Source: Cucumis sativus (lineage: Eukaryota > Streptophyta > Magnoliopsida > Cucurbitales > Cucurbitaceae). Taken from it: a stretch of DNA of 64,000 bases. Below the pieces are notes generated by a model. It was given only the letters and a program-made list of their open reading frames with translations. It was not told where the DNA came from and did not search any database. The translations under genes were made by a program, and so were the position numbers. Shown here one piece after another: positions 36,240-48,937 of the stretch. The DNA lies in the NCBI RefSeq assembly GCF_000004075.3, contig NC_026658.2, positions 23,920,075 to 23,984,074 on the forward strand, in the 5' to 3' direction. The stretch's first letter is position 1, and the number at the start of each line of letters is the position of its first letter.

Positions 36240-38290
36240 CTTTTTTTTATTGAAAAGTCCTAGCTATTTTTTTGACAATCAAGTAAAGTTTGGTTGAAAA
36301 ATTCAGAAAATGGACAAATTAAGAGATTCATAGGATAAGAGAACTTTGGTTTAATATCTAAGATTGGACTATCAAACCTTTCCTTGGATGAAAGTGTAGA
36401 TATTTGGATGCAAAGTTTAAGGTTGGAGATTGGACATCAATATTTGGATTGAAGAGTCCTAGGCATTGTTTGGATTACAATGTAGAAATTAAATGGTTGA
36501 AGAGTTCATAAATGGATAAATTAAGAGATGCATAAGATAAGAGAACTTTGGTTTGAAGTTTGAGCTTGGATTACAACCTTTTTTATTGAGGATACCTAGG
36601 AATTCTTTTGACGAATGTGTAGAAATTGGAAGCAAAGTTAAGAAAATTGACAAATAAGGAGAATTTTGGTATGAGGTTGGAAATTTTGGTTTAGTTGAGA
36701 CATACGGGTGATCCTCTTGATCCAACATTTAGCTTCTTTATTATTGTTCTCATTGTATAACTCTCTTGTATACTTTGATTTTTATTCTAATAAAGAAGTT
36801 TGTCTCCTTTCCACAAAAACTACAAAATATTAGGATCGAAGAGACCTAGCAACACTTTGATTATGTAAAAACTTGGTTGAAGATTTCATAAAATTAAAAA
36901 TTAAGAATACATAATTAGATCATAAATGTTGGTTTAATTAAGTGTGAGGTTGAAGATCATTGGAAGTTAAGAAAATGGACAAATAAATAGAGCTTTTGTT
37001 GAAGGTTAGAGATTGGACTTCAACATTTCAACATTTGTATTGAAGAGGCCTAGCCATTCTCTGATTATAAAGCAAAAATTTGGTTGAAGAGTTCATAACA
37101 TGGTGTCAAGTTAAAAGATACATAAGATTAGAGAATTTTGGTTTAAAGTTTGAGATTAATTAGACTTCAACTTTAATATTGAAAACTACTAGACATTTTT
37201 TGGATGAAAAAAGTAAAGTCAAGAGATTTTTTTGTTTAAGGTTGGAGATTGGACATCCACATTCGGATTGAAGAGACCTGGCCATTGGTTGGACTACAAT
37301 GTAAAAACTTAATTGAAATTAAGAGATACATATAATAAGAGAATTTTGGTTTGAAGTGTGTGAAATTGGACTATTCTATTTGATTGAGGACACCTAGGAT
37401 TTCTTTGGATGAAAGTTTAGTTTGATATTTGGAAGCAAAGAAAATGGACAAATAAGGAGTTTTGGTTGAAGGTGGAAGGTTGGAGATTGAACTTCAACAT
37501 TTGTATTGAAGAGGCCTAGTCATTCTTTGAATTATTTAATAAAAACTTGGTTGAAGAAATACATAAGATAAGAGAATTTTGGTTCGAAGTTTGAGATTGG
37601 ACTACTACTTTTTTATTGAAGACACTTGGGAATTTTTTGGGTGAAAGTGCAGATAATTGGAAACAAAGTTAAGAAATTGACAAATAAGGAGAATTTTGGT
37701 TTAACGATGGAGATTTGATTTCAACATTTGCATTGAAGAGACCTAGCTTGTAAAAACATGGTTGAAAATTTCATAAAATCGACAAATTAAGAGATACATA
37801 TATAAGATACGAGATGCTTGTTTTGAGTGTGAGATTCGACTACACTATTTGATTGATTACATCTATAGGATTTATGTGGACGAAAGTGTAGATAATTTTT
37901 TTTTTGTAAAGGTATTGTAATAAATGCAGGGTGAGAAGTTGAACATGGGATCTCTTGTCCACATGGACATATAGGTACCAGTTGAGCTAAGCTCATGTTG
38001 GCAAGGTGTAGATAATTGGAAGTGAAGAAAATGGACAAATAAGGAGAGTTTTGGCTGAAGGTTTGAGATTGAACTTCAACATTTGTATCCAAGAGGCCTA
38101 GTCATTCTTTGGATTATAAAGTAAAAATTTTGGTTGAAGAGCTCATAAAATGGTTAAGTTAAGAGAAACATAAAATTGGAAAATTTTTGTTTATAGTCTA
38201 AGGTTGGACTACAACGTTTTTTTATTGAAGAAACCTAGACATTCTAAAGATGAAAATGGCTAGATTGAATATTAAATTAAGAATTTAAAC
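36240..38290. repeat. Degenerate tandem array, unit about 115 bp
   Basis: About fourteen occurrences of a core like ATTGAAGAGRCCTAGNCATT are spread at 36249, 36448, 36584, 36836, 37048, 37178, 37268, 37383, 37505, 37615, 37731, 37848, 38086 and 38225. Intervals are near 115 bases or about twice that. Between cores recur AAAACTTGGTTGAAGA, AGAGATACATAAGATAAGAG, AATTTTGGTTTGAAG and GAGATTGGACT. It is diverged satellite-like DNA without coding capacity. Confidence 0.8.
37903..38008 (+). repeat. Dispersed repeat, copy 2, inserted in the tandem array
   Basis: Matches 10207-10311 in the same orientation, including CAGTTGAGCTAAG and a TTGAACAYGRGAYCTCT-like segment. It interrupts a unit of the degenerate array, so it entered after the array formed. 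Confidence 0.6.
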
Positions 38291-38434
38291 ATGGCTAGAT
38301 TGAATATTAAATTTGCACGTGTAAAGTTTTAAGCAGGAGTAACGAATTGAGAATAGTTTATGCATGACTAACTTAGTTTAAGAACTCTAGAAATAAGAGA
38401 ATTTTGGTTACTAAGGAGAGGATGATGAAAGTTT

Positions 38435-39477
38435 TGTTGAAATGTTGAAGTGCTGCTGGTTTAGCTACGCGAGAAAAGGCTTGCGAGAAAAATGACTTCT
38501 TTAGTAAAGTTTTGTGAGTGATTTTCTCTCAAATAAATTTATGTTTAAAATTTTATTATGATTTCTCTTTATTGATTTGAAAGAAAAATTCAAATAAGAA
38601 TGATTCAAAGATGTTTCTATGAAAAAGTTATGTTTTCAAGCATGATTTATAATGTTAAAGCTTGATTTAATGATTATGATTTTAATACTATAAAATGGTT
38701 TTCAAACTATTAGTTGTTTATTTGAGATGATACTAACTTTTATGTGTACATAAAGAGTTGTTAAGGCCACCATGGGTGTATGAGCTACATGGTGACAAGA
38801 AGCTGGCTTATGCGTTGAAATGAGCATATAAGGTTTAGCAGCCTGGGCAACATGGACGAATCTATATGTTTTTGGATGTTGTTGATACAACAATTTAAAC
38901 ACGAGTTAATGAGACTAAACGTAGAGAACGATTCGAGATCCTTGGCGAAAGAAAATGATTTGTTAAGCATAAAAAAAGCTTTATGTGAAATAAAATAATT
39001 TGATATTTTTGCGAAATGGTTATGAAAAGATATTACAAAAGGTTTTCATAATACCTGAGTCATTTGACTGACGTTTTCAAAATTAATCTTTTAAGATCAT
39101 AAGTTTAGGCCAAGTAGAGAAGGAAGTGGAAGGTTTTGTGGCGAGATGAGAAAGCTACGTCTGTTTAAGAGTTTACTTAATGCAACTTTTGGTTAAGAAT
39201 CGTTTCTTTACCTTGTTTTACTTAACACCTATTATTAATAAAGTGTAAGTTTTTGCTGAATTTATTGCGTTAAGTTTTTTGCATTAAGATTGTCTTTGAA
39301 TGTGTTTGGTGTTTGGTACGACTTCTGTGGTGTTATGTTTTTCTTAGTCTTTAACAGGCTTTGAGTTTGAATTACAGTCAGAGAATTTCAAGATTGTAAC
39401 TAAATTGCATTCTATTTCCTTTACTTTGACGTTTTGATCGTATTGCGGTTTGAGGTGTGACAATTTGGTATCAAAGC
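38435..39477 (+). mobile_element. Truncated Ty3/gypsy-type LTR with primer-binding site
   Basis: The segment ends in TGTGACA (to 39462), then three bases, then TGGTATCAAAGC at 39466-39477. That matches, with one mismatch, the initiator-Met tRNA primer-binding site TGGTATCAGAGC found right after the 5' LTR of many plant retrotransposons. The left LTR border is probably the TGTTG near 38435, giving about 1 kb. Only about 50-60 bases of internal sequence follow before copy B of the duplicated block, and no gag or pol frame is present. Confidence 0.65.
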
Positions 39478-39527
39478 GATATGTTCTTCGAAAAAGCATA
39501 AATAAATTTTAGAGAAGTAACGCCGGA

Positions 39528-40347
39528 ACGAAAAATGACTCAACTTAAGGCGCCATAATCAAGAATAAGTAGTGAAGTATATAAAGAAAAGGAACTAAAT
39601 AAACTAAATAGGAAAGACCCAGATGTCATAAATGCAAGAAATGGGTCATAAATGCAAGAAAAGGCACAGGAGATGCCATGAATGTGATTATGATTGCTTT
39701 GACAAATGACTTTCCTTTCTTCTTGGTTTCCATTTTCTCACGACTCCGCAGATTGGGAACCAGTAAAATATAAAAGAAACCTTTTTTGTGATTTGGGCAT
39801 GTGAAAAAGATTAAATAGGGAAGAGAAGAGGAAACTGTTCAACATGATTGTGTTTCCAATAATTAAGGGGAAAATGAATGCGATGTGGATGTGGATGTGA
39901 TGGATTTGAGGGCCAACAATTGTTGCTTCCCCGTTGCTGCAATCATAAATTTGATGTTGCCACTGTGCTTCATCCCCATGCCTCACTCCGCGTTCCGCGT
40001 TTCCCCTCTAAACGACGTTTAAAATGTTAACGGGGGTAGAAATGTGGATGTCCATCAATATCGAAATGTAATAGCAACAAAAAAATTTAGAATAGTATTT
40101 ACATTTACATTCGTCTTAGTGTTGGTAGACTATTCTTCGTGTTCGAAACGGGTTACATTCTTTGGTTCCTTTCTCCCATAGAGATGGTTGTCATTGTCCC
40201 TTGCGTGTTTGATCCTTGTTATCTTTATTTATGTCGAATAGTTTTTTTTTCATGACTTCCATGCACATTAATGAGACTTGAAATTGATATTCTAACTCAA
40301 GAGACCGTGGCTTAGGTTTGGTAGGGATGATAGTGTGACCCAACTCT
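39528..40347. repeat. Duplicated non-coding block, copy B
   Basis: Counterpart of 33455-34467, about 6.07 kb away in the same orientation. It lacks the extra 210 bases of copy A and has an ~18-base insertion near its left end. It joins the truncated LTR directly. Confidence 0.85.
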
Positions 40348-42252
40348 AAGCATCATGTGTAACTTGGACTAACCATGTTTGGTTTGAGGGTAATAATATT
40401 TCTAGATATTTTTATTTTTTAACTTGTTCGGAACTCTGTATAAACATGTGACTGTTTCACTCAGTAATTCTGATATAATTTATATATTTAATGACAATGG
40501 ATCATCTCTTCTTTAATTGGTGGTTATCTAAGGGACGTACTCTTGCGCAAAATCGGTCATTGGAATGTAGAGTTCAATTGAATTTATCACTTTAATACGG
40601 GTATTCGTTTGAAGCATAATGGTATGGAGAGTCACTTGGTGTATTGTCCATGCAACTACATTTGTGTTTTGATTGCGCTTCAACCTCACAATTCATTTTA
40701 TTGCCGTTTATTATTTTGTAAAATAAATAATATTTAAACTAGTAAAGTAATAATTTGCATTATTCAAATAAGGATGAAGATTCAAATTTTATAATTTTTT
40801 TTCTAGAGAGAATCGAATATCTTAATTAATTGAATTGTATTTATATTAAATAATTAATTAAAAGAAGACTTTTAACTTCAACATATTATAATTAGTTTAT
40901 AAGCACGACAATTGGTTAATATGTATATAGTTAGTTTATGTAACAGTTCTTCACAATGACATAAACAAATAATTAAGTAAAATTAGCTTTTTGTTTTTTC
41001 CTCTTTGAATTGTTGGCAAATTTTGATGTGCCAATCACTATGTTGATTCAAAATTCCTTACCTAACATAACGTCAAGATTTAGTTAAGAAAATCAATGCC
41101 CAAATTCCATTGTTGGACTTTTAGGAAATTCTTATTTTTCTTGTATCTTAAGCTAAAGTGACGTTGAACTCTTCAAACAATGCTTAGCCACTAAGGAATA
41201 TGACAAATACTTTGGTTTGAAAAACTCATGAAAATGAATAATGACACATAATTTCAAAGACTTGAAAATGAATAATGATGCTAAAAGTATTTATTGATTC
41301 AAAAGTCAAATCATTATGAAAGAGAGAACCCATTTGAAATTAATGCATTAAATATATAATATTTTAATAATTCAAAATTATTATTCATTAAAAGTATAGA
41401 ATTTATAATCGAGAATAGGTGATTTTTAGAATCACTCCTAAATATTAGGAAGAAAAATTGTTGTTTTAACGCAAAAAACTTTTCTTACAAAACTAACGCA
41501 AAACTATTTTTTCAGTTTTCTTATACAATTTTCTCGATTTTAAGTAGAAGGATCCATCTAATGAATTGTCCACGATCCATTTTCTTCTCATGAACTCATT
41601 TTTCTTAAATCTCTTGCCCTTTTCATCATGGAAAGATTGGTCCAACTTAATATGAAAATGCTTGATAGACTAAGGAGAGAACGTTGATCTCGTTTCTTCC
41701 TCTTGCTTCTCACTTCTCATGTTGATTTTTTTCCCTTATCGATTATGTTTCACGCTCCCTTTAGATTCTCTCTTACTTCTTTGGTTTTGTTCTATTTTCT
41801 TGATCATAGAGAAGAACGTAGAAGAAGAACACATATGTAAATTGATTATTTCAAACAAAATTGGAAATCAAGAACATGAATGAAGTAACTAAAGAAATAT
41901 ATAAGTGGAGGAGGTTGGTATGGTGAATATCTTAGTGAAAGAAGAAAGAAAACAAACAAGAAGAAACGACGAAAAAACAAGTGAAGAAGAAGAAATGAAA
42001 TAACCAAAAGACAAAAAAGAAAAACGTTTTCATTTGGTCTCCCATCTCATTCCTTTCCCAACACTTCTCCTAATCTTAGTTCTTAAATAATGGGGAAAAA
42101 AAATGTTGCATCATTAGAATCTTTTTATATATAAATGATTTTATAAAATGAATGTCAAAGATTTGAAGAAAAAAACAAAATATATTTGATGCGAAATTGA
42201 AGTACTAAAAAAAAAAAAATTAAAACTTTGAACTTTGGAAAAGCAATATATA

Positions 42253-42260
42253 TATATAAA
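42253..42260 (+). promoter_or_regulatory. TATA box of the F-box/RCC1 gene
   Basis: TATATAAA precedes a leader with a donor-like CCGCAG|GTTTCA at 42439. A matching acceptor TTTTTGCAG lies just before 43643, suggesting a 5' UTR intron of about 1.2 kb. Confidence 0.45.
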
Positions 42261-42999
42261 CTATTAACGAGAGAGGAAAGGGAGAAACTTGGAAGCATAT
42301 TCTCTTAAAACTGAAGCTTTTTGTGTTTGTGTGCATATTGAAGGGGCAATACATTTCATACTCTCTCCAGAAATCGAGGAGGATTTTGCACTTTCTTCTG
42401 AAAGTTAGAGCTCAACCATCTCAATTCTCAATCCGCAGGTTTCATTCCTTTCCTTTCTTCCAATTCATTCTGTATACACTCAGTCAGCAGATAGTTTTCT
42501 TCATTTTAATTGTTGTTTGTAGTGATTAGCCTAAAGCAAGATCTGAATTGTTATGAAATCGATTATAAATCCATAATGTCTAGCTGAAAATCGGAAGATC
42601 TTGTTTGAAATGCTGTATATTAATTATTGACTGATTATCTGGGATGGACTCTGGTAGTTTATTTGTCGGAGAGAAGGCCCAAATTCTGTGTATGGAAGTA
42701 GGAATTTTGGGTTTTTTTTTTTTTTTTTTTTTTTCAGGAATTATGATTCAACTCTTACTGGGTATTCAATTTGACATTTGGGTTTTTTGCTGAAATCTGA
42801 ATTTGATGCATTTTTAGCAATTTTTCTGAACGCACGAGCTTCTTTTATGGAACGAAGAACTTTGACCTAAAACAACAGTTTTCTGCGAATTACTCTTTAT
42901 TTTATCAGATACATCGTCTAAATCCTTAGATTTGTGTTTTGAAATGATCTTCCTTGAAATGGAAAAAACAGAGTATGTTATTTGGAGAGAGAAAGAACT

Positions 43000-43320
43000 T
43001 TAAGGAAAGTTCTGTGTTCATCTGTCTCTCTCTTTCGCTTGGTTAAAGTCCAATTTCGTCCCCAATACACTTCCCTTCTCATTCCTGTTCCATTTGTCAG
43101 TGAAGGTAATTGAATCTTAACTTTTCTGAAGAAAAGTGAGTGACCGGCACTTATAAGCTTTGCAATCATCACTTTGGCCTGCTCTCTCTGTCTCTTTCTG
43201 TTGTTGAGAAACCAAAGTTGTGCTTATTAACATTCCCACTCTTCCCCCTTTTTGTTTGTCATTGACGTGTTTAATTTTAAGTTTTCTGCAGAAAAGTAAG
43301 TGACCGGCACTATAAAAAGC
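43000..43320. repeat. 160-bp imperfect tandem duplication in the 5' UTR intron
   Basis: AAGTRAGTGACCGGCACT occurs ending near 43151 and 43311, each preceded by TTTTCTGMAGAAAAGT and by a CT-rich stretch. The units are diverged, with period 160. Confidence 0.7.
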
Positions 43321-43993
43321 CTTGAAATAATCTCTCCTGTCTCTGATTTCCAGTATTAATCTCAATTTATTGCATGCTTGGTCCTGTTCTAGACATTTCA
43401 ATCATGAAGTCTCTTTCTTCTTTCATCAACATCATCGTTCATTTTCAAATTCATTGCTTTTCTTTTCGTTAGTAACATTGGTTACCAGATGTAATTAATT
43501 ATGGTTATCTCAACTACTTTTAAGCATGAACCATCTTTGGCTATTGGGTCAACTTGAAATTTGCTACTGCTGTTTTGTCATTATCTTTGAGGTAATTTAC
43601 AGCATTCTGATTTTTTTCTACTGGCTTTATTGATTTTTGCAGGAAAGAAATTTGTATTTCTTCAAATTTGGGATAACTTGTGCGGGTGTCCTTTGTCCCA
43701 ACTGATGATTTGTTTCCAATCATTGTACTCATTAAGGCTGAAATTCTTTTCAAGAACGCCTTTTCTGTACTCTATTTCCCATATTTTCCTCCCTTCTGAT
43801 GTGTTCTTTATATGTTGCTTTAACTGCTTGAGATTTCGCCTAAAAATTTGACCACCCTTTGCGTGTTGGCCGGAATTGGTTACATCTGTCAGCATCTGTG
43901 TAATTAGCTGGGAATCAGTTTTACCTGTACTTCAGGGGGATTTTTAGTTGAGATTTCATTCAAGCTTGGAAACCCATAGATTTGGCTGAAAAC

Positions 43994-46900
43994 ATGGCAA
44001 AATGGCTTCATTCAACTACATTTGTGGATTTGCCTTCACATTTGATCTTAGAAGTTCTAACGTCTGGTCGGTTGAATGCTCATGATCTTGTTTGCTTGGA
44101 GTTGACTTGCAAGTTGTTTGGAGGGAGCCATGAGCTGTACCCTCTCAAGTTTCGATCGTTAGTTGATTTTGCAGCATTTCAATTATGTATATCACACAGC
44201 ACTTATTCTGGAATGGGAGAGGATTCCCAAAGACAACTCTTTGATCGCTGTCAAGGGAAGTGGAAACGGGTTTTTCGGTTCTTGCAATTGGTGGAGAAAT
44301 CTTCCAACATCGTTGAGACCTCAGAAGGCAATGTATTATTTCTTCTAGAATTATATTGCTTTTCTTTTAGTTGAGCGAGTGTGCTTGCATTTTGCATATT
44401 TGCATGAAGGAATCATTTACTATCTTCTGCATCAAAATACATTATTCTGGACAATTCCGTTCTCAATATCCAGATATTTATTGGGCTTTGAAATTTATTT
44501 GGATGAAAATTGGACTTAGAAATTAAATTAGTACATATTTGAGAAATATAGTTTAGGCTAGCTTCTGCAGTTTCACAAAAAGATGACGTGACTAGTTTAT
44601 TGTTTGCAGTCATTCCTTCTGTCACCAATATTTTCACTTATACTGATTATTCACTGTAGCTACATTGATGCCTTTCAATCAAGATCATAAAACAATAAAT
44701 ATCGCAAAGGCTTTTCCTGCTAAATTAAAATTTTCAAATTGTCCTATTTGTCCATTTTTATTTTACAAAATGGAGAATTTTATTGATGAGACCTTACTAA
44801 GTAGTACAATTAGAGTTCAGATTGTTGTATTGAATGAGTATAGTAACCAAAAATATCTTTTATAGTCAGAGGCAATGATTGTCTTTTCAACTTTTAAGAT
44901 GTGTAAAAATTGATCTGTCATGTTGTAGACGATTTTACTTGGAATAGGATCTATTCTATAGGTTGTACATTTGTGTCATTGAGTTCTAAGATTACGTTTG
45001 CTGAGGTTCTGTTTTAAACCTATGATTTGCGAAAGATAATTTGAAGTTTTTTCCTATTTATTTTATACCAGATGCAGATTGCAACTGGAAGATATCATAC
45101 GCTTCTTATCAGCAATGGATCAGTATACTCTTGTGGTTCCAGCTTATGTGGTGTTCTTGGACATGGCTCTGAGACTACGCAATGTGTAACATTTACCAGA
45201 ATTAATTTTCCACCTTCTATATATGTTGAGCAAGTTTCTGCTTCTCACAATCATGCTGCATTTGTCACACAGTCAGGACAGGTCAGCAGTTCAATCTTAT
45301 GTTGGATTGGATCTATGTTATAACCGTTACCTGTTTGATCTGCTATATACTGTTTGCATGTCTGCTTGATACAGATTTTGTGCTTCCCCTCTCCGTATAT
45401 GGATGTTTTTTTAGTATCTTTCTAATCCCAAATAAAGTGTACACTTTTAACTGTTGGTATTGCTCTACTGATTTGATCGGTGAGTATAAGAAAAGTTGAT
45501 GTCTATGAGTTCCTGTATTATAGAATTTTGATAGCCTTATTGCTAATTTGAATTATTAGAAGTACCATGTTGGAAATTGAAGACAATTATCTTCCATTCT
45601 CACACCTTAAATAGCTGTAAGGAATTTTTGAACGTCATCGTGTTTATATTGATGCCTTACTAGTGCATGAAAGGATTCAAAGGAACAGGTGTTGGCAGGT
45701 CGTTGTTAACTAGATTATTTTTGCAGTAGTTATTTCATGTCTCTCGTTGACACTGTAGTACATGCTTTCATGGATGTCACTCTCAATTACAGTCTTTGAA
45801 TTTTTGGTAATCCTATGGCTTGTCTTCTCTTCACCAATAGGTTTTCACCTGCGGGGATAATTCATCATTTTGTTGTGGCCATAGAGATACAAGTTGTCGA
45901 ATCTTTAGACCCAGACTTGTTGAAGCATTAAACGGAATCCCTTGCAAGCAGGTAAATATGCTTTTAATCTTTGTTTAATTTGTCAAATATATTTTCCTTC
46001 CGTGAGTTGTTTGAATTCAGGCTGAAGATAGAACTGGATGTAGTTAACCACTTGACAACAGCGTGCCTTAATGTACATGTACTCTTTTTTTGAGTGGATT
46101 CACATATTTCATTGATGCAATGAAGCATTACAAAAGAAGGGAACTAAAGCCGTGGATACCTCCATAAACATGCATTCATGTTTGGTTGAAACGATAAATT
46201 ACTTGGTAACTATGGTATGTCTATTTTCTTCAGGTCTCTGTGGGGCATAACTTTTCAGTGTTTTTAACAAGACAAGGCCACGTCTATACATGTGGAACAA
46301 ACACTTATGGTCAGCTTGGCCACGGCAATACTCTAGAGGGACCTACTCCAAAGATTGTTCAACGGCTTGTAGAAATTGGATCTGTAATTCAGATTGCAGC
46401 TGGTCCGAGCTACGTATTGGCCGTAGTTAATGATGGAAGAGTATACTCTTTTGGGTCAGGATCTAACTTTTGCCTTGGCCACGGAGAGCAGCACAACGAG
46501 TTCCAACCTCGTGTCCTACAGACATTTCGATTGAAGAATATTCATGTTGTTTCTGTATCTGCTGGTGACGAGCATGCCGTTGCATTAGATTCCAATGGAC
46601 TTGTTAGTTCCTGCAACTTAAGACGAACATATTAACCAAATTAGCATCCTATGTTTTAGTCTAGGCGAATCATTGTAAGAACTGTTATGACATCGATTTT
46701 GTTGATTTCTCATTACAGGTATACACTTGGGGAAAAGGCTACTGTGGTGCTCTGGGCCATGGAGATGAGATTGATAAGACTATTCCTCAACCTCTGAACA
46801 GCCTTAAGAACCACCTTGCAGTGCAGGTCTGGATCATCACCAAACTAAAACCGTTGATGAAGTAGCTCATAGCACAAGCATTAAATATTGGATGTTGCAT

Positions 46901-47297
46901 GTCATACATATATAGGATCGTGTTATTAACGGCTCGTCTGATAATGTTTTTGTTTCAGGTATGTGCAAGAAAGAGAAAAACTTTTGTGCTGGTGGACACC
47001 GGTATTGTTTATGGTTTTGGGTGGATGGGGTTTGGTAGCCTTGGATTTCCAGACAGAGGAGTATCTGACAAAGTCTTGAGACCTCGAAGCCTCGACAGCT
47101 TAAGAGTTCACCGTGTTTCTCAAATCAGCACCGGGCTATATCACACTGTTGTGGTTACCGAGAAAGGAAAAATATTCGGCTTTGGAGACAATGAACGTGC
47201 ACAACTGGGACATGAATCTCTGAGAGGATGCCTCGAACCCACTGAAATCTTTATCCATGATTTGGATGATGAGAGTATTGTTTCAGAATCTGGGTAG
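43994..47297 (+). CDS. F-box and RCC1-repeat protein, 6 coding exons, 491 aa
   Basis: Exons: 43994-44332, 45072-45281, 45841-45951, 46234-46602, 46719-46826, 46959-47297; the sum is 492 codons with the stop and every junction falls between codons. Residues ~10-50 resemble an F-box (FVDLPSHLILEVLTSGRLNA...CLELTCKLF). From residue ~114 on come RCC1-type blade repeats, with motifs such as YSCGSSLCGVLGHG, YTCGTNTYGQLGHG, YSFGSGSNFCLGHG, YTWGKGYCGALGHG and FGFGDNERAQLGH. RCC1 propellers serve as interaction or exchange-factor scaffolds (UVR8, Ran-GEF); with an F-box the protein may be a substrate adaptor of an SCF ligase, which is inference. The ATG at 43994 follows an upstream in-frame stretch without an ATG. 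Exon-by-blade organisation and lengths agree with plant RCC1-family genes. Confidence 0.88.
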
Positions 47298-48937
47298 TTA
47301 GCCTAGAAGTTATCTTCACTTTAGATATTTGTAATTTTATGTTTGATATTAACATTTACAATCACTATTGTCAACTTATTCATCATCGAGTTGATTTGTA
47401 GTATTTTCTCTGTGAAAGACTAAAAATATTCTAATCTATCTCAGTTTTATGGTTATTTTTAACCAAAGTTATTTGTTCTGATAAGAAATAAAATGTTAAA
47501 ATAGGTTAATTCCTAATCAATAAGGTGAAGTTAAAAGCGAACGAAATTAGTAGTGACTGAGATTTTTAAATTTTATTTATTTTGCATGAAACATTAGGAT
47601 GTTTAAAAGTTTTCAAATAGTTATCTTTTAAAATTGATTGATTTTAGAATCTAAAAGATAAAAGAGAATCGTAAAGAGGTAACATAGAATTGGATACATT
47701 AGGGTTTCAACCGCCCAACTGCGCACTTAGGCAAGGGAAGAACAAGGGAAGAATATCTTAAATACAAGACCTAGGTCCAATGCTCCATTGTACGTGAGGA
47801 TAAAAACCTAGACTAATTATCAAAAGCTATTACATAATATTAAATACTGGTAACATACCTAATATAAAATACAATAACACTATATAGTCTAACAAAAATC
47901 AATATCAATCATACAAAAAATTTAAAAGTATAAAACTAAATCTTAAAATGATTTATAGTAACTCGTACCTTTGAGTGGTTTTAAATATAAAATAGTTAAA
48001 TTTTAACTATTTCAAAATCAAACACATGAGTCTAAAAAATATTCAAAAGTATAATGATTTCACTTTTCAAAATCACTGCAAATGTGAAAAATATTCGAAA
48101 GTGTTATAAATACAAGTGAAAGAACTAAGAAAAGTTCGGAGTGGAGTGTACATGACATTTATACAAAGCTTAACAAGATAAGTAGGTAGTTCCCACGTAG
48201 ACTCAACTTCAGACAAGATAAAAATAGTTTAATACGTAGTAGTTAGCTCTCACCCCACGTATTATTCAAACAAGAAATACAATCAAATATGTAAAAAATA
48301 AAAATAAAGAAGATTTTGATATTGCATTACACATTGGGAAATCATTTTGTGATCTGAAGGAAGATCCAAATCTGATATGCTTCAGCAGAGGTTGAGTAGA
48401 GAGGGAGAATGACATACGAACAAAAGAACTTAATCTTGCCTCTTGGTACTTTATTGTCCAAATGACAAAAATTGACCAATAGCCAAATGACATGCAGCAC
48501 ATTCTATAATTGTTTATCATTCATGAGCTGTCATCTCATCTCATGAAAATGGTTACCTTTTTATCTCCTATGATCCACTTTCACAATACTCAAGGATTTG
48601 TTTGAATTAATTAATCATGGTAGTTTCATCATTAGTTACACCTTTAAAAAGAGAAGCATTATATTATAAAAGGCAAAAGGTGCTTTCACAGAAAGCTCTA
48701 CATATCTGCATTCTCTGTTCTTAAGCTTTTAGAATACAAGGGCTGAAACATGTAGATCCCAAAAGTTTATAGACAAACAAAAAGAAAACATCACAAACAA
48801 CACGTAACTAATGGATTTTAGTGCCCCAAATATGTATCAATTTGGCAACACAGGTTCCAACTATTGACTGTTTTTATTCTTTAGACAAGGGATAAGGGGG
48901 AGGGGTGCAAAATTTCTAAGCCAAATGGCTTGAAAGT
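47298..48937. other. Convergent intergenic region
   Basis: AT-rich spacer holding the 3' UTRs of the F-box/RCC1 gene (+) and the CBS gene (-). Short minus-strand frames here (for example 48266-48520) have no recognisable features. No RNA gene is visible. Confidence 0.5.

Larger units (their letters stand above)
32754..42252. other. Repeat-rich intergenic region, 9.5 kb
   Basis: Between the MLO promoter and the F-box/RCC1 promoter there is no intact protein gene. It holds two copies of a non-coding block (33455-34467 and 39528-40347), a decayed gene-like patch (34580-35790), a degenerate tandem array (36240-38290), a dispersed repeat (37903-38008) and a truncated LTR with primer-binding site (38435-39477). 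A ~68-bp duplication starts near 36007 and 36075. From 40.4 to 42.2 kb I see only AT-rich sequence and promoter. Confidence 0.6.

Noticed and set aside
36440-36465. Segment TTTGGATTGAAGAG resembling the start of miR159/319
   Set aside because: Match stops after about 12 bases, recurs as part of the tandem array, and no complementary arm for a precursor hairpin was found nearby.
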